NCBI GenBank assembly: GCA_963708325.1
Contig: OY970203.1
Location: 1,240,001 to 1,304,000 of the forward strand
Length of the DNA: 64,000 bases
Reading direction: 5' to 3'
From: G963708325 sp963708325
GTDB lineage: Bacteria > Actinomycetota > Thermoleophilia > Solirubrobacterales > 70-9
Of the stretch, positions 30,817 through 39,678 are shown in pieces (within the stretch, counting starts at the first letter, position 1; the number at the start of each line of letters is the position of its first letter). A program made the position numbers and the translations under genes. The notes beneath the pieces are model-generated. The model was not told the DNA's origin. It saw nothing but the letters and a program-made list of their open reading frames with translations, and did no database searches.

Positions 30817-32148
30817 ATGGGGCACGAGCTGGACGCCGCGCTGCTTGTTGACGGCTCAGACGGAGCCGCCCGGCGCGCCGCGACGGAGATCGCCCGGGCC
30901 GCTCTGGAGGCGAGCAGCGCCGAGACGGCGGAGCACTCCGACGACGTCGTCACGATCTCGGAGGCGCTCTGCGACCGGCTCGGCGTGTACGGCCCCGAAC
31001 GCGACGACATCGTGATCGCCGCGCGGTTGCACGACATCGGCAAGGTGGCCGTTCCGCGCGACATCCTCGAGAAGCCGGGCACCCTCAATCCCGACGAGTG
31101 GTCGGTGATCCGCCGCCACACCGTGGTCGGCGAGCAGATCCTGCGGGCCGTTCCGGAGATGGAGGGAGCGGCGACCCTCGTACGCCATTCGCACGAGCGC
31201 TGGGACGGCGGCGGATACCCGGACGGGCTGGGTGGCGACGGGATCCCGCTCGGGAGCCGGATCATCTTCTGCGCCGACGCCTTCCACGCGATCCGCTGCG
31301 ACCGGCCCTACCGGCACGGGATCCCGGCGCCCGATGCCCTGGCGGAGATCGTGGACTGCTCGGCGACCCAGTTCGACCCCGACGTGGTCGGCGCACTCGA
31401 GCAGACCGCGCGCGAGCTGAACCGCGCCGCGGCGCCGCGCCGGATGGGACGCTCCAACCGGCTCGTGGCGCTGCTGCTCGTCGTGGCGCTCGGGGTGGCG
31501 GGCTCCGCCGTGGCGCGCAGCGGCCTGTGGCCGACGCCCAAGGCGAGCGCAAACCCGCCGGCGAACGGCGCCACGGTCGGCGGAGGCACGGCGGCGGCCG
31601 TGGTCCCGTGCGGTCTCGCCTCGTGCGCCACCGGGGCGCACGGAATCCAGCTCGTGGGGACGCCGCTGTCGGCCTACGGCGTCGGCTCCTCGCTGGAGCC
31701 CGCGGCCGGGCGCCCGGGCGCCCCCGGGCTTCCCTTCGGGACCGCAGTGGGCGGCAATCGCGGCGTTCGCGACCACGGCCAGGGGATCGGTCGCGGCAAC
31801 GGCAACGGAAAGGGCCAGGGGAAGGGGCCCGGTAACGGCAAGGCCAAGGGGCACACGAAGACGCTCGGCAAGGGCCATGGCAAGGGCAAGGCGCTCGGCC
31901 ACACCTCGCCGCCCGGCTCGCACGGCGGGGGCAACGGCGGCGGCAGCGGCCTTCATCTGGGCAATGGCGGCGGCCAGGGCGGCTCGCACGGCGGCGCGCC
32001 GCAGGCCCCGCCCCCACCCCCGCCCGTCTCCACCCCGCCGGGCAACTCCGGCGGGGGCAACGCCGGCGGAAATGGAAACGGCGGCGCCAACGGCAATGCC
32101 GGCGGCAACGGCAACGGCAACGGCAACGCCAACGGCCACTCGAAGTAG
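30817..32148 (+). CDS. HD-GYP domain protein with membrane helix and long Gly/Asn/Lys-rich external tail
   Basis: 443 residues from ATG 30817; GTG 30775 and TTG 30733 are alternatives, the TTG lying inside the palindrome above. The HD-GYP core is complete: LHDIGKVAVP (HD at 72-73), His101, and RHSHERWDGGGYPDGL (His124, His126). Such domains hydrolyse c-di-GMP. One membrane helix follows (~214-234), then ~205 residues of low complexity rich in Gly, Asn, Lys, His and Pro (GNGNGKGQGKGPGNGKAKGH), with a Cys pair near 270-275. If the catalytic domain is cytosolic, this tail is outside the cell. The combination is not one I recognise. Confidence 0.85.
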   Translation: MGHELDAALLVDGSDGAARRAATEIARAALEASSAETAEHSDDVVTISEALCDRLGVYGPERDDIVIAARLHDIGKVAVPRDILEKPGTLNPDEWSVIRRHTVVGEQILRAVPEMEGAATLVRHSHERWDGGGYPDGLGGDGIPLGSRIIFCADAFHAIRCDRPYRHGIPAPDALAEIVDCSATQFDPDVVGALEQTARELNRAAAPRRMGRSNRLVALLLVVALGVAGSAVARSGLWPTPKASANPPANGATVGGGTAAAVVPCGLASCATGAHGIQLVGTPLSAYGVGSSLEPAAGRPGAPGLPFGTAVGGNRGVRDHGQGIGRGNGNGKGQGKGPGNGKAKGHTKTLGKGHGKGKALGHTSPPGSHGGGNGGGSGLHLGNGGGQGGSHGGAPQAPPPPPPVSTPPGNSGGGNAGGNGNGGANGNAGGNGNGNGNANGHSK

Positions 32149-32160
32149 CCCGGCCTGGGC

Positions 32161-32973
32161 TCAGCGACGCTCGGCCAGCGTTCCGACGATCGCCTCGTAG
32201 ACGCCCTCGCCCATCCTGCCCTCTGTGACGGTGACGTTGTCCCGCCCGGAGATCGCGTCGCGCAGGCCGGGATCGCGCTCGGGCCCGTTCGCGACGACGA
32301 AGAAGCGACCGACCACGGCGGACACCTCCAGGTCCTCGACCGAGTCGCCGATCGCGATGCACTCCCCGGGCGCGTAGCCGCGGGCGCGCATATGGGCCTG
32401 CACCGCCGCCGCCTTGCTCGACTCGCGGGGCACCAGATGGTAGGCGTGGGTGATGTCCAGGCCCGGCATCGGCCGCCCGATCGCGCCATTGTCGAGCAGC
32501 CGGAGCTCCTCGTGCCCGGCGCTTCGCAGCACCTCGTTCGCCTCGGCAACGTCGACGCGGCCGCGGAACAGCAGCGACAGCTCGCGCCCGGTGTGCCACG
32601 GCGAGTGATACTCGAGGCGACCCGGGAAGCGTTCGAACAGCAGCTCGGGCACGCCGGCCGCGCGCATCGCGTCCGCCAGCGATCCGTCCCCGGTCGGGTC
32701 CATGCCCCCCGTCAGCAGCGTCCTCTCGCCGTCGATCGACATCGCGCAGCCGGCCTCGTAGATGTAGGACGTCTGGCCGATCAGCCTCGCGTCCTCCGCC
32801 ACCTGCGCCTCGCGACGACCCGATTTGATCACCACCTCGACGCCGGCGCGGTGGCAGGCTTCGAGGGCCCGCGCGGGCAACAGCGAGAAGCCACCCTCGT
32901 GGTCGCGGAAGAGCGACCCGCCGCGGCCGAGCAGCGTGCCGTCCAGGTCGGTGTAGACGCAGCGCAGCGACAC
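32161..32973 (-). CDS. HAD hydrolase, Cof / mannosyl-3-phosphoglycerate phosphatase-like
   Basis: 270 residues. HAD motif I YTDLDGTLL (Asp9, Asp11), motif II KSGRR, a C2-type cap in the middle, and motif IV AIGDSVEDLEV. Class IIB HAD enzymes include sugar-phosphate phosphatases such as MPGP and SPP. The substrate is unproven. It is divergent from the DHPS-like gene with only 20 bases between starts, which leaves little room for separate promoters. Confidence 0.86.
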   Translation of the reverse strand: MSLRCVYTDLDGTLLGRGGSLFRDHEGGFSLLPARALEACHRAGVEVVIKSGRREAQVAEDARLIGQTSYIYEAGCAMSIDGERTLLTGGMDPTGDGSLADAMRAAGVPELLFERFPGRLEYHSPWHTGRELSLLFRGRVDVAEANEVLRSAGHEELRLLDNGAIGRPMPGLDITHAYHLVPRESSKAAAVQAHMRARGYAPGECIAIGDSVEDLEVSAVVGRFFVVANGPERDPGLRDAISGRDNVTVTEGRMGEGVYEAIVGTLAERR

Positions 32974-32993
32974 CGGCGGCTACCGTAGCCGGA

Positions 32994-33866
32994 ATGGACG
33001 CAAGGGCGGCGACCAGCTGGAGGGTGGCGGGCGGCGAGCTGTCGCTGGCGCGCCCGCTCGGGGTGGGGATCGTCAACGTCACCGAGGACTCGTTCTTCGA
33101 GGGCGCCCGCAGCGCCACGCCGGAGGACGCGGTCGTCGCCGGGGTCGCGCTGGCCGAGGCCGGGTTCGATCTGCTCGACGTCGGCGCCGTCGCCGCCCGC
33201 AGCGGCGCGCCGGTCCCGGCCGACGAGGAGAGCGCCCGGCTCGTGCCCGCGATCGCCGGCCTCGTCGAGGCGACCGCGCTGCCGCTCACCGCCGACACGT
33301 TCTCGGCAGAGGTGGCCCGAAGGGCGCTCCAGGCGGGTGCGGTCGCGATCAACGACATCGGCGGAGGCCGCGACCCGGAGCTGCTCGACGTCGTCGCGGG
33401 CGCCGGATGCGGCCTCGTGCTCATGCACATCGAGGGCCCGCCGCGCGTCGATCGCCCGCCGCCCCGCTACGACGACCCGGTCGAACGGGTCGTCGGCTAC
33501 CTGAGCGAGCGCATCGACGCGGCGGTCGGGCGCGGGATCGCCGAGGAGCAGCTCGCCGTCGATCCCGGACTCGACTTCGATCTCGCCACCGACGACGACC
33601 TCGAGGTGCTGCGCAGGCTCGATCGCCTGATCGCGCTCGGCCGGCCGCTCTTTCTGGCGCTCTCGCGAAAGGACTTCCTCGGCGCCGTGCTGGCAGGCTC
33701 GTGGGAGCGCCGGCTTCCGGCCGCGCGCCGCGAGTGGGCAACCGCGGCGGCGACGGCGCTCGCCGCCGCCGCAGGCGCGCAGCTTCTTCGCCTCCACGAC
33801 CCCTCGGCGCTCGACGCGATGCGGGTCGCCCACCGGATCGCCGTCGCGGAGGGCGACGATGGCTAG
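32994..33866 (+). CDS. Dihydropteroate synthase-like protein (divergent, FolP2-like)
   Basis: 290 residues of TIM-barrel type. GIVNVTEDSFFEGA matches the DHPS signature GILNVTPDSFSDGG with Pro replaced by Glu. ARSGAPVPADEE replaces the usual STRPGAxxVxxxEE, NDIGGG fits NDVxGG, and DPGLDF, LSRKDFLG and LLRLHD (for RVHDV) are present. The phosphate and pterin sites are therefore largely kept, but the sulfonamide-region loops differ. It may be a true FolP or an FolP2-type paralogue with another role; no other folate genes are nearby. It overlaps the helicase start by 8 bases. Confidence 0.8.
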   Translation: MDARAATSWRVAGGELSLARPLGVGIVNVTEDSFFEGARSATPEDAVVAGVALAEAGFDLLDVGAVAARSGAPVPADEESARLVPAIAGLVEATALPLTADTFSAEVARRALQAGAVAINDIGGGRDPELLDVVAGAGCGLVLMHIEGPPRVDRPPPRYDDPVERVVGYLSERIDAAVGRGIAEEQLAVDPGLDFDLATDDDLEVLRRLDRLIALGRPLFLALSRKDFLGAVLAGSWERRLPAARREWATAAATALAAAAGAQLLRLHDPSALDAMRVAHRIAVAEGDDG

Positions 33867-36162
33867 CGCGACTGCGACTTCGAGCCGCTGGCGCGAGACG
33901 ATCGAGGCCGGCCGCGCCGACGGCCGCCTCGCCGCGGAGGGCCTGGAGGGGCCGCGCCGGGCCGAGACGGTCCCGATCCCGGGGCGGCTCGACCGCGGCC
34001 TCGCCGACGCGCTCGGGCGGGCCGGGATCGAGGCGCTCTACTCCCATCAGCTAGAGGTGATGGAGGCGGCGTCCGAGGGAGACGTGATCGTGACCAGCGG
34101 CACGGCGAGCGGCAAGTCGCTTGGCTTCAACCTCCCCGTGCTCGACGCGATCGCTCGCGACCCGAAGGTGCGGGCCCTTTACCTGTATCCGACCAAGGCG
34201 CTCGCCCAGGACCAGGCCCGCAAGCTGGCCGAGCTCGCTCCCCCGGGGCTGAGGCCGGCGATCTACGACGGCGACACGCCGCGTGACGAGCGACCGTCGA
34301 TCCGGCGGCGCTCGAACCTGGTGCTGACGAATCCCGACATGCTCCACGTCGGGGTCCTTCCCCACCATCGCGGCTGGGGCGAGTTCCTCGCGGCGCTGCA
34401 GTGGGTGGTCGTGGACGAGGCGCACACCTACCGCGGAGTGTTCGGGTCGCACGTCGCCAACGTGCTGCGCAGATTGCGCCGCGCCGCCGCGCTCTACGGC
34501 TCGCAGCCTCGCTTTCTCTGCGCCTCGGCGACGATCGCCAACCCGGTCGAGCTCGCCGAGCGCCTCACCGGGTCCCGGTTCGCGCTGGTCGACCGCGACG
34601 GCGGCCCCCGCGCCGGCCGCGAGATCGCGATGTGGAACCCGCCGCTCACCGACGAGGCGTCCGCCACGCGCCGCTCGGCGCTGGCGGAGGCGGCCGACCT
34701 CCTCGCCGAGCTGGTCACGAACGGGATCAGGACGATCTGCTTTCTGCGCAGCCGCAAGGGAATCGAGCTGATCCAGCGCTTCGCGCGGATGCGCCTCGCA
34801 GACGACGGGCGCCCCGAGCTGGCCGAGCGGATCGCGCCCTATCGCGCCGGATACACGCCCCAGCAGCGCCGCGCGATCGAGGCCGACCTGGTCAGCGGCG
34901 AGCTGCTGGCGGTGGTCGCAACCGATGCGCTCGAGCTCGGGATCGACGTCGGCGAGCTGGACGCGGCGATCTGCGTCACCTTCCCCGGCACGGTCGCCAG
35001 CCTCCGCCAGATGTGGGGGCGAGCGGGGCGGCGCAGCCGCGGCCTGGCGATGTACGTGGCCGGGCGCGACGCCCTCGACCAGTTCTTCTGCCGCCACCCG
35101 CTCGAGTTCCTTGAGCGTCCCGTCGAGGCCGCGATCCTCGATCCCGAAAGCGAGCAGATCCACCTCCAGCACCTTCTCGCCGCCGCCTACGAGGTGCCGC
35201 TGGACGAGCGCACGGGCCCGATCCTGGGCGATCGCTGGCGCGACGGCGCCGAGCGCCTGGTCGCGCTCGGCGAGCTGCGACGGACGAGCGCGGGGCGCTA
35301 CGTGCCGCGCAGCCCCGGCTTCCCCGCGGCCGAGATCTCGCTGCGCTCCGCGTCCGCCGACAGCGTCGCGATCGTGGACGGCGACTCCGGCGAGATGATC
35401 GGCACGATCGAGGCCGAGCGCGCCTTCTCCACCGTGCATCCGGGGGCGGTCTACCTCCACCTCGGCGCCTCCTACGAGGTCGCCGAGCTGGACTTCGCGG
35501 CGCGGCGGGCGGTCGTGCGCCGCTTCGACGGCGATTGGTACACGCAGGCCAAGCGCGAGACGGAGGTCTTCATCGAGGAGCCCCGGCAGAGCCGCGCCGC
35601 CGGCGGCGTCGAGCTGTGGCTGGGCACTGTCGACGTCACCGAGCAGGTGATCGCCTTCCAGCGCAAGCGCCTGGGCAGCGACGAGGTCCTCGACATCGTC
35701 GCGCTCGACCTGCCCGAGCAGAGCTTCGTCACGCACGCGCTCTGGTACACGCTCCCGGAGGCGATCGCGGCGGCGCTGCCGCCCGAGGTCCTGCTCGGCG
35801 CCCTGCACGCGACCGAGCACAGCCAGATCGCGGTCCTGCCGCTGATCGCGATGTGCGATCGCTGGGACGTCGGCGGGCTGTCGACCAACGTCCACATGCA
35901 GACTGCGCGGCCGACGATCTTCATCTACGAGGGCCACCCGGGAGGGGTCGGGATCGCCGAGCGGGGTTACGAGCGGTTCGAGCGGCTCGTCGCCGACGCC
36001 CACCGCCTGATCGGGGAGTGCCCCTGCGCCGACGGCTGCCCGTCGTGCGTGCAGAGCCCCAAGTGCGGCAACCTCAACGAACCGCTTCACAAGGCCGGCG
36101 CGCTGGAGACGATGCGCCTGATGCAGCGAGGCGGCGCCGGCGCCGCGGACACCGGCAGGTGA
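33859..36162 (+). CDS. mrfA: DEAD/DEAH-box helicase with DUF1998 (MrfA / Hrq1-type)
   Basis: 767 residues. Motif I TSGTASGKS (79-87), DEAH at 186-189, SAT (motif III), second RecA-like domain with ATDALELGIDVG and QMWGRAGRRSRG. The C-terminal DUF1998 region carries the Cys cluster C721-x-C-x3-C-x2-C-x5-C736 (CPCADGCPSCVQSPKC). The B. subtilis homologue MrfA repairs mitomycin-type crosslinks, and fungal Hrq1 is related. The start overlaps the DHPS-like gene, and the stop overlaps the next GTG (GTGA). Confidence 0.93.
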   Translation: MASATATSSRWRETIEAGRADGRLAAEGLEGPRRAETVPIPGRLDRGLADALGRAGIEALYSHQLEVMEAASEGDVIVTSGTASGKSLGFNLPVLDAIARDPKVRALYLYPTKALAQDQARKLAELAPPGLRPAIYDGDTPRDERPSIRRRSNLVLTNPDMLHVGVLPHHRGWGEFLAALQWVVVDEAHTYRGVFGSHVANVLRRLRRAAALYGSQPRFLCASATIANPVELAERLTGSRFALVDRDGGPRAGREIAMWNPPLTDEASATRRSALAEAADLLAELVTNGIRTICFLRSRKGIELIQRFARMRLADDGRPELAERIAPYRAGYTPQQRRAIEADLVSGELLAVVATDALELGIDVGELDAAICVTFPGTVASLRQMWGRAGRRSRGLAMYVAGRDALDQFFCRHPLEFLERPVEAAILDPESEQIHLQHLLAAAYEVPLDERTGPILGDRWRDGAERLVALGELRRTSAGRYVPRSPGFPAAEISLRSASADSVAIVDGDSGEMIGTIEAERAFSTVHPGAVYLHLGASYEVAELDFAARRAVVRRFDGDWYTQAKRETEVFIEEPRQSRAAGGVELWLGTVDVTEQVIAFQRKRLGSDEVLDIVALDLPEQSFVTHALWYTLPEAIAAALPPEVLLGALHATEHSQIAVLPLIAMCDRWDVGGLSTNVHMQTARPTIFIYEGHPGGVGIAERGYERFERLVADAHRLIGECPCADGCPSCVQSPKCGNLNEPLHKAGALETMRLMQRGGAGAADTGR

Positions 36163-36659
36163 GCGGACGCCGCCCACAGGTGGCCGTGATCGGGTCGGGG
36201 CTCTGCGAGCCGGACTCCGAGCTGTCCCTGGCCGCCGAAGCAGTCGGGCGGGGTCTTGCCGAGGCGGGCGTGACCGTCGTCTGCGGCGGGCTGGGCGGCG
36301 TGATGGAGGGAGTGGCCCGCGGAGCGCGGGCGGGCGGGGGCGAGGTGATCGGGGTGATCCCGACGAACGACCCGGCCGACGCCAACCCGCACTGCACGCA
36401 CGTGATCGCCACCGGGATCGGCTACGCCAGGAACCTCGCGGTCGTCGCCTCCGGCGAGGTCGTGATCGCGGTGGGAGGAGAGTGGGGAACGCTGTCGGAG
36501 ATCGGCCACGCCCGCGACATGGGCCGGCCCGTGGTGGCGCTGGGGAGCTGGGAGGTGAGCGGCGCGGGCGAGATGCGCGGCGGCCCGGGGATCGCCGTGG
36601 CGGCCGATCCCGATGCCGCCGTCGCGGCGGCGCTGAAGGCGCTCAGCGAGCCGACCTAG
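36159..36659 (+). CDS. LOG-related Rossmann protein (TIGR00725 family)
   Basis: 166 residues from GTG 36159, which overlaps the helicase stop as GTGA; longer in-frame readings are shadows inside the helicase gene. VAVIGSGLCEPDS, CGGLGGVMEGVARGA, GIGYARNLAVVASGEVVIAVGGEWGTLSEIGHA: the PGGxGT-type nucleotide-binding motif of the Lysine Decarboxylase-like (LOG) superfamily is present as VGGEWGTLSE. Molybdenum-cofactor carrier and cytokinin-riboside hydrolase relatives exist, and the role here is open. The 3' end overlaps the converging lipoprotein gene by 17 bases. Confidence 0.85.
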   Translation: MSGRRPQVAVIGSGLCEPDSELSLAAEAVGRGLAEAGVTVVCGGLGGVMEGVARGARAGGGEVIGVIPTNDPADANPHCTHVIATGIGYARNLAVVASGEVVIAVGGEWGTLSEIGHARDMGRPVVALGSWEVSGAGEMRGGPGIAVAADPDAAVAAALKALSEPT

Positions 36660-37848
36660 AGAACTCCACCCTTCCCAGCAGCTCGTCCGTGGAGGCCGAG
36701 GCGTAGCCGCTGAGGCGCCCTGCCGGCGCCGCCGTGCGGGCATGCGCTGCCCCGGGCGCGAGCAGAGCGAGCGCGCTCCGCAACCGCCCCGCGAAGACCA
36801 GGGCGCCGCTGGCGCCCGGGACCCTCGCGGCGACGGCTGCGCCGCCGTTCCCGACCGCCGCCGCGAACGCGAGCAGCTGCCGGGCCAGCGGCAGCCCGTC
36901 GCCGACGGCGAGGACAAGCCGGCGCCGGAAGCGATCGGTGCGGGGAGGCTCGCGCAGGCCCCCGCCGAGGCCCACGGCCACCCGGCGCAGCGGGGGTGGG
37001 GTTTCGCCGGGAGCGATCGGAAGGTCGGCGTCCGAGACGTCGCCGCGGTCGGTCCGGGCGAGGAAGGCGAACGTGGCGGCGACGCCGCGCAGCTCGAACG
37101 AGGCGCCGCCCTCGCCGAGGGCGGCCATCCAGGGCAGGCGATCCACGCGTCTGGCCGCAGCAGGATCGAGCCGGCGGTCGACCAGCGTCTCCAGGTTCGC
37201 CCACGCGTGCACCACGGCCGCCTGCGGAAGATCGTCGAGGACGTCGTTGACGTCGTCGTCGTCGAGGCGGGCGTCGGACGGGCCATCGCGGACCGCGAGC
37301 GCGCGGCGCACGGTGTCCAGGTCGGCGGCGGCGACCAGGACCCCGTCGCGGGTGGCAAGCGCGGCACCGCGCGCCCTGTACAGGCGGGCGGAATGGAACC
37401 TGCCGGCGGGCGCGACCCCGCCGGCGCGGACGGCGTCGCCGAGCAGGCCGTCGAGCGGGCCGGGATCCGGCGTGGAGAGCGCGAGCACCGTGCCGCCGGC
37501 ACCGGTCCCGACCGCCAGCTCGTTGCCCAGCAGGGGTGCGACCCGCCGTACCCCGAGCCGGCTCGCCCCGGCGATCCGATCCGCCTCGTTGCGAGCGGCG
37601 CCGAAGCCGGGCACGAACGCCGCCGCCCGCGCCAGAGCCCTCAGCTTCGCGATCCCGGCATCGGTGTCGATCAGTGCCACCGCGGTGGCGTCGGACGGGT
37701 AGAAGCGCAGCACCTCCACCCGCGGGTCGACAGCCCGCTTTGGCCCGCCCGAGCCGCCGCAGCCGCTGAGCGCGAGGAGGGCGGCGAGCAGGATCAGCGC
37801 CGCGCCTCCGGCCCGCCGCGCCTCGGGTGAGCGTGCAGCCGGGTTCAC
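36643..37848 (-). CDS. Lipoprotein of unknown function (DUF3352-like)
   Basis: 401 residues from GTG 37848. The N-terminus has a basic region, hydrophobic helix and lipobox LALSGC with Cys30 as the lipidation site, followed by a Gly/Ser linker. The mature part alternates YPSDATAVALIDTD-like and VLVAAADLDTVRRAL segments, resembling DUF3352 proteins, whose halves repeat a ~170-residue fold. Extracytoplasmic location follows from the lipobox; the function is unknown. It precedes the GH15-like gene's end region on the same strand with 10 bases between, so the two may be cotranscribed (GH15-like first). Confidence 0.72.
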   Translation of the reverse strand: MNPAARSPEARRAGGAALILLAALLALSGCGGSGGPKRAVDPRVEVLRFYPSDATAVALIDTDAGIAKLRALARAAAFVPGFGAARNEADRIAGASRLGVRRVAPLLGNELAVGTGAGGTVLALSTPDPGPLDGLLGDAVRAGGVAPAGRFHSARLYRARGAALATRDGVLVAAADLDTVRRALAVRDGPSDARLDDDDVNDVLDDLPQAAVVHAWANLETLVDRRLDPAAARRVDRLPWMAALGEGGASFELRGVAATFAFLARTDRGDVSDADLPIAPGETPPPLRRVAVGLGGGLREPPRTDRFRRRLVLAVGDGLPLARQLLAFAAAVGNGGAAVAARVPGASGALVFAGRLRSALALLAPGAAHARTAAPAGRLSGYASASTDELLGRVEFSRSAR

Positions 37849-37858
37849 GCGGGAAAGG

Positions 37859-39496
37859 CTAGTCGCGCCCCGGCCAGCGCGCCCGGATCGCCACGGCGGC
37901 GAACGCGTGGGACCAGGCGAGCGGGGTCGTCGAGAGAGGGACGCCCCCGCCCGCCGAGAGGCGCTCGGGCAGCGTGCCCGCGCCGGTGGCCGCCCGCCTC
38001 AGGCAGCCGAGGAGGCGGTCCGCCCCGGGGGTATCTCCGAGCGCCGCCAGGGCCCATGCCGCCCAGGCCGTCGGCGCGGTCCAGGGATCGGCCCCCTTCA
38101 ATCCGCGGCCCGGACGGATGCCGAACCGCCGCGCGCGTGCCGCGATCGCCCTCACGGTCGTCGCGGCCGCCGCCCGCATGCCGCTGCGCCGGAAGGGGAC
38201 GACCGCCCAGGCGGCGGCGGGATCGAGCCCCGAGGCGGGATCTCCGGCGTGGCGGACCAGCCTGCCGCCCGTGGCGAACTCGCGCAGCAGGCGCGCCGCG
38301 GGGACGCCCGCCGCGATCGCGTTGCCGAGGAAGTCGCCCGATCGGCTCTCGGCGTAGTCGTGCCGGTCGCGCCAGCGCCAGCGCGAGGGTTGCGTCGGCA
38401 GGCCCGTCGCGCGGGCGGCAACGTCGATCCATCCGCGGGCGTCGCCAGCGAGGGCGCGGCCGTCGGCGACGGGGCGCCCGCTGCCATGGAAACGCGCCGC
38501 CGCCGCGATCGGCAGCGAGCGCAGGAAGCGCGCCGACCGGGCCGCCATCCACCGGTAGCCGGCGGACCGCAGCGCCAGCGCCCCGGCGGCGGCGTCCCGC
38601 GGCCACACGTACGCCCAGCGGTCGCGGGTGCCGGCCGCGACCGCCCCCGTGCGGCGGTCGGTGAGGGCGCGGAGCACGAGCAGCGACCGCGCGTACATGC
38701 GCCGCGCCCAGCCGGGGGCGCCGGGACCGAGCGGGCGGGCGCGCCCCAGCCAACGGCGGTCGGCGGCGGCGATCATGGCCGGCGGCGGCGCGGGCCGTCC
38801 GGCGAACGAGCAGGAGAGATCGACGGTGAGCCGCCCCGCCCCCTCCCAGCTCAGCACCGCCCGTGCGTCCTCACCCTGACCTGCGACGACGCCGGCCGGC
38901 GCCGGGCGAGTCGAGCACCGCGCGCGGCGACGTCCGTCGGTCTGGACGAGGGCGCCGTCGCGAACCGAGATCTCGTCGCCGCCGCGATCGCCCCCGAGGT
39001 CGAGGTTGAGTCCCAGTCGCAGGCGCACGGGAGCCGGGCCGCGAACCCGTATCCGGCGCCCGAGCGAGACGGTGCCGGCGGCGTCGGCGATCGTGACCCG
39101 CGCCGCGCCGGCCGCAACCGACGTCCGCAGGACGTTGGTGCCGGGCAGATAGCGCTGGCGGAACGCCGAGCCCGTCCACAGCGGCCGCGGCTGGCCGCGG
39201 CCAGCCGACGCCGCCACCGTGATCCCGGTGGTGCTCGGCACCGATCCGGCCCGTTGGCGGGCGAGGGTGTTGTGGATCTGGTCCCTTCCGGCCGGGCCGG
39301 GCAGGCGAAGGTCGGCGACGTCCCCGTAGGCGTCCACCGCGGCGGTCAGCCCGCCCTGGCCGATCACCGCCGTTCCCAGGAACGGCGCGGCCTGGCCGCG
39401 GGCGGCCGGGGGAGTGCGCGGATCGGCATCGACGACGCCCGACAGCGATGCCGCGGCGAGCGCGGCCACCGCCACGAGCCCTGCTCGGGAGCGCAT
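37859..39496 (-). CDS. Secreted GH15-like (glucoamylase-type) glycosidase
   Basis: 545 residues from ATG 39496 (a longer reading from 39529 adds 11 residues before the signal peptide). Signal peptide MRSRAGLVAVAALAAASLSG, an N-terminal beta-rich half of ~250 residues, then an (alpha/alpha)6 barrel with the GH15 motif WAYVWPRDAAAGALAL near 295. At the C-terminus LPERLSAGGGVPLSTTPLAWSHAF contains the expected catalytic-base Glu and PLAWSHA signature. Likely cleaves an alpha-glucan or related polymer outside the cell. The substrate is unproven. Domain order is that of bacterial glucoamylase-like proteins. Confidence 0.83.
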   Translation of the reverse strand: MRSRAGLVAVAALAAASLSGVVDADPRTPPAARGQAAPFLGTAVIGQGGLTAAVDAYGDVADLRLPGPAGRDQIHNTLARQRAGSVPSTTGITVAASAGRGQPRPLWTGSAFRQRYLPGTNVLRTSVAAGAARVTIADAAGTVSLGRRIRVRGPAPVRLRLGLNLDLGGDRGGDEISVRDGALVQTDGRRRARCSTRPAPAGVVAGQGEDARAVLSWEGAGRLTVDLSCSFAGRPAPPPAMIAAADRRWLGRARPLGPGAPGWARRMYARSLLVLRALTDRRTGAVAAGTRDRWAYVWPRDAAAGALALRSAGYRWMAARSARFLRSLPIAAAARFHGSGRPVADGRALAGDARGWIDVAARATGLPTQPSRWRWRDRHDYAESRSGDFLGNAIAAGVPAARLLREFATGGRLVRHAGDPASGLDPAAAWAVVPFRRSGMRAAAATTVRAIAARARRFGIRPGRGLKGADPWTAPTAWAAWALAALGDTPGADRLLGCLRRAATGAGTLPERLSAGGGVPLSTTPLAWSHAFAAVAIRARWPGRD

Positions 39497-39545
39497 CGCG
39501 CCACCGTAGCGCGAGGCCGCCGCGGTCACCCGGCCCGCGCGGCGC

Positions 39546-39551
39546 TAGCCT
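39546..39551 (+). promoter_or_regulatory. -10 box TAGCCT for tRNA-Phe
   Basis: TAGCCT ends 11 nt before the mature tRNA 5' end at 39563. Confidence 0.45.
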
Positions 39552-39562
39552 TTCCGTCCTCC

Positions 39563-39635
39563 GGCGAGGTAGCTCAGTTGGTAGAGCACACGACTGAAAA
39601 TCGTGGTGTCGGCAGTTCGATTCTGCCCCTCGCCA
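39563..39635 (+). tRNA. tRNA-Phe (GAA)
   Basis: 73 nt. Acceptor GGCGAGG / CCTCGCC, D-arm with AGCTCAGTTGGTAGAGC, anticodon stem CACGA/TCGTG with loop CTGAAAA (anticodon GAA), 5-nt variable loop, T-arm GGCAG-TTCGATT-CTGCC, discriminator A. The CCA end is not encoded. The cloverleaf is complete with no mispairs in the acceptor or T stem. Confidence 0.97.
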
Positions 39636-39678
39636 TCCTCCCCGTTTAGCTGCGCCGATCGCGGGCAGAAAGCACGGG

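Noticed and set aside
31780..32140. Tandem-repeat-like G/C-rich DNA in the HD-GYP tail as a possible CRISPR or VNTR
   Set aside because: The units are irregular in length and sequence and stay in one reading frame coding for Gly/Asn/Lys; it is low-complexity coding sequence.
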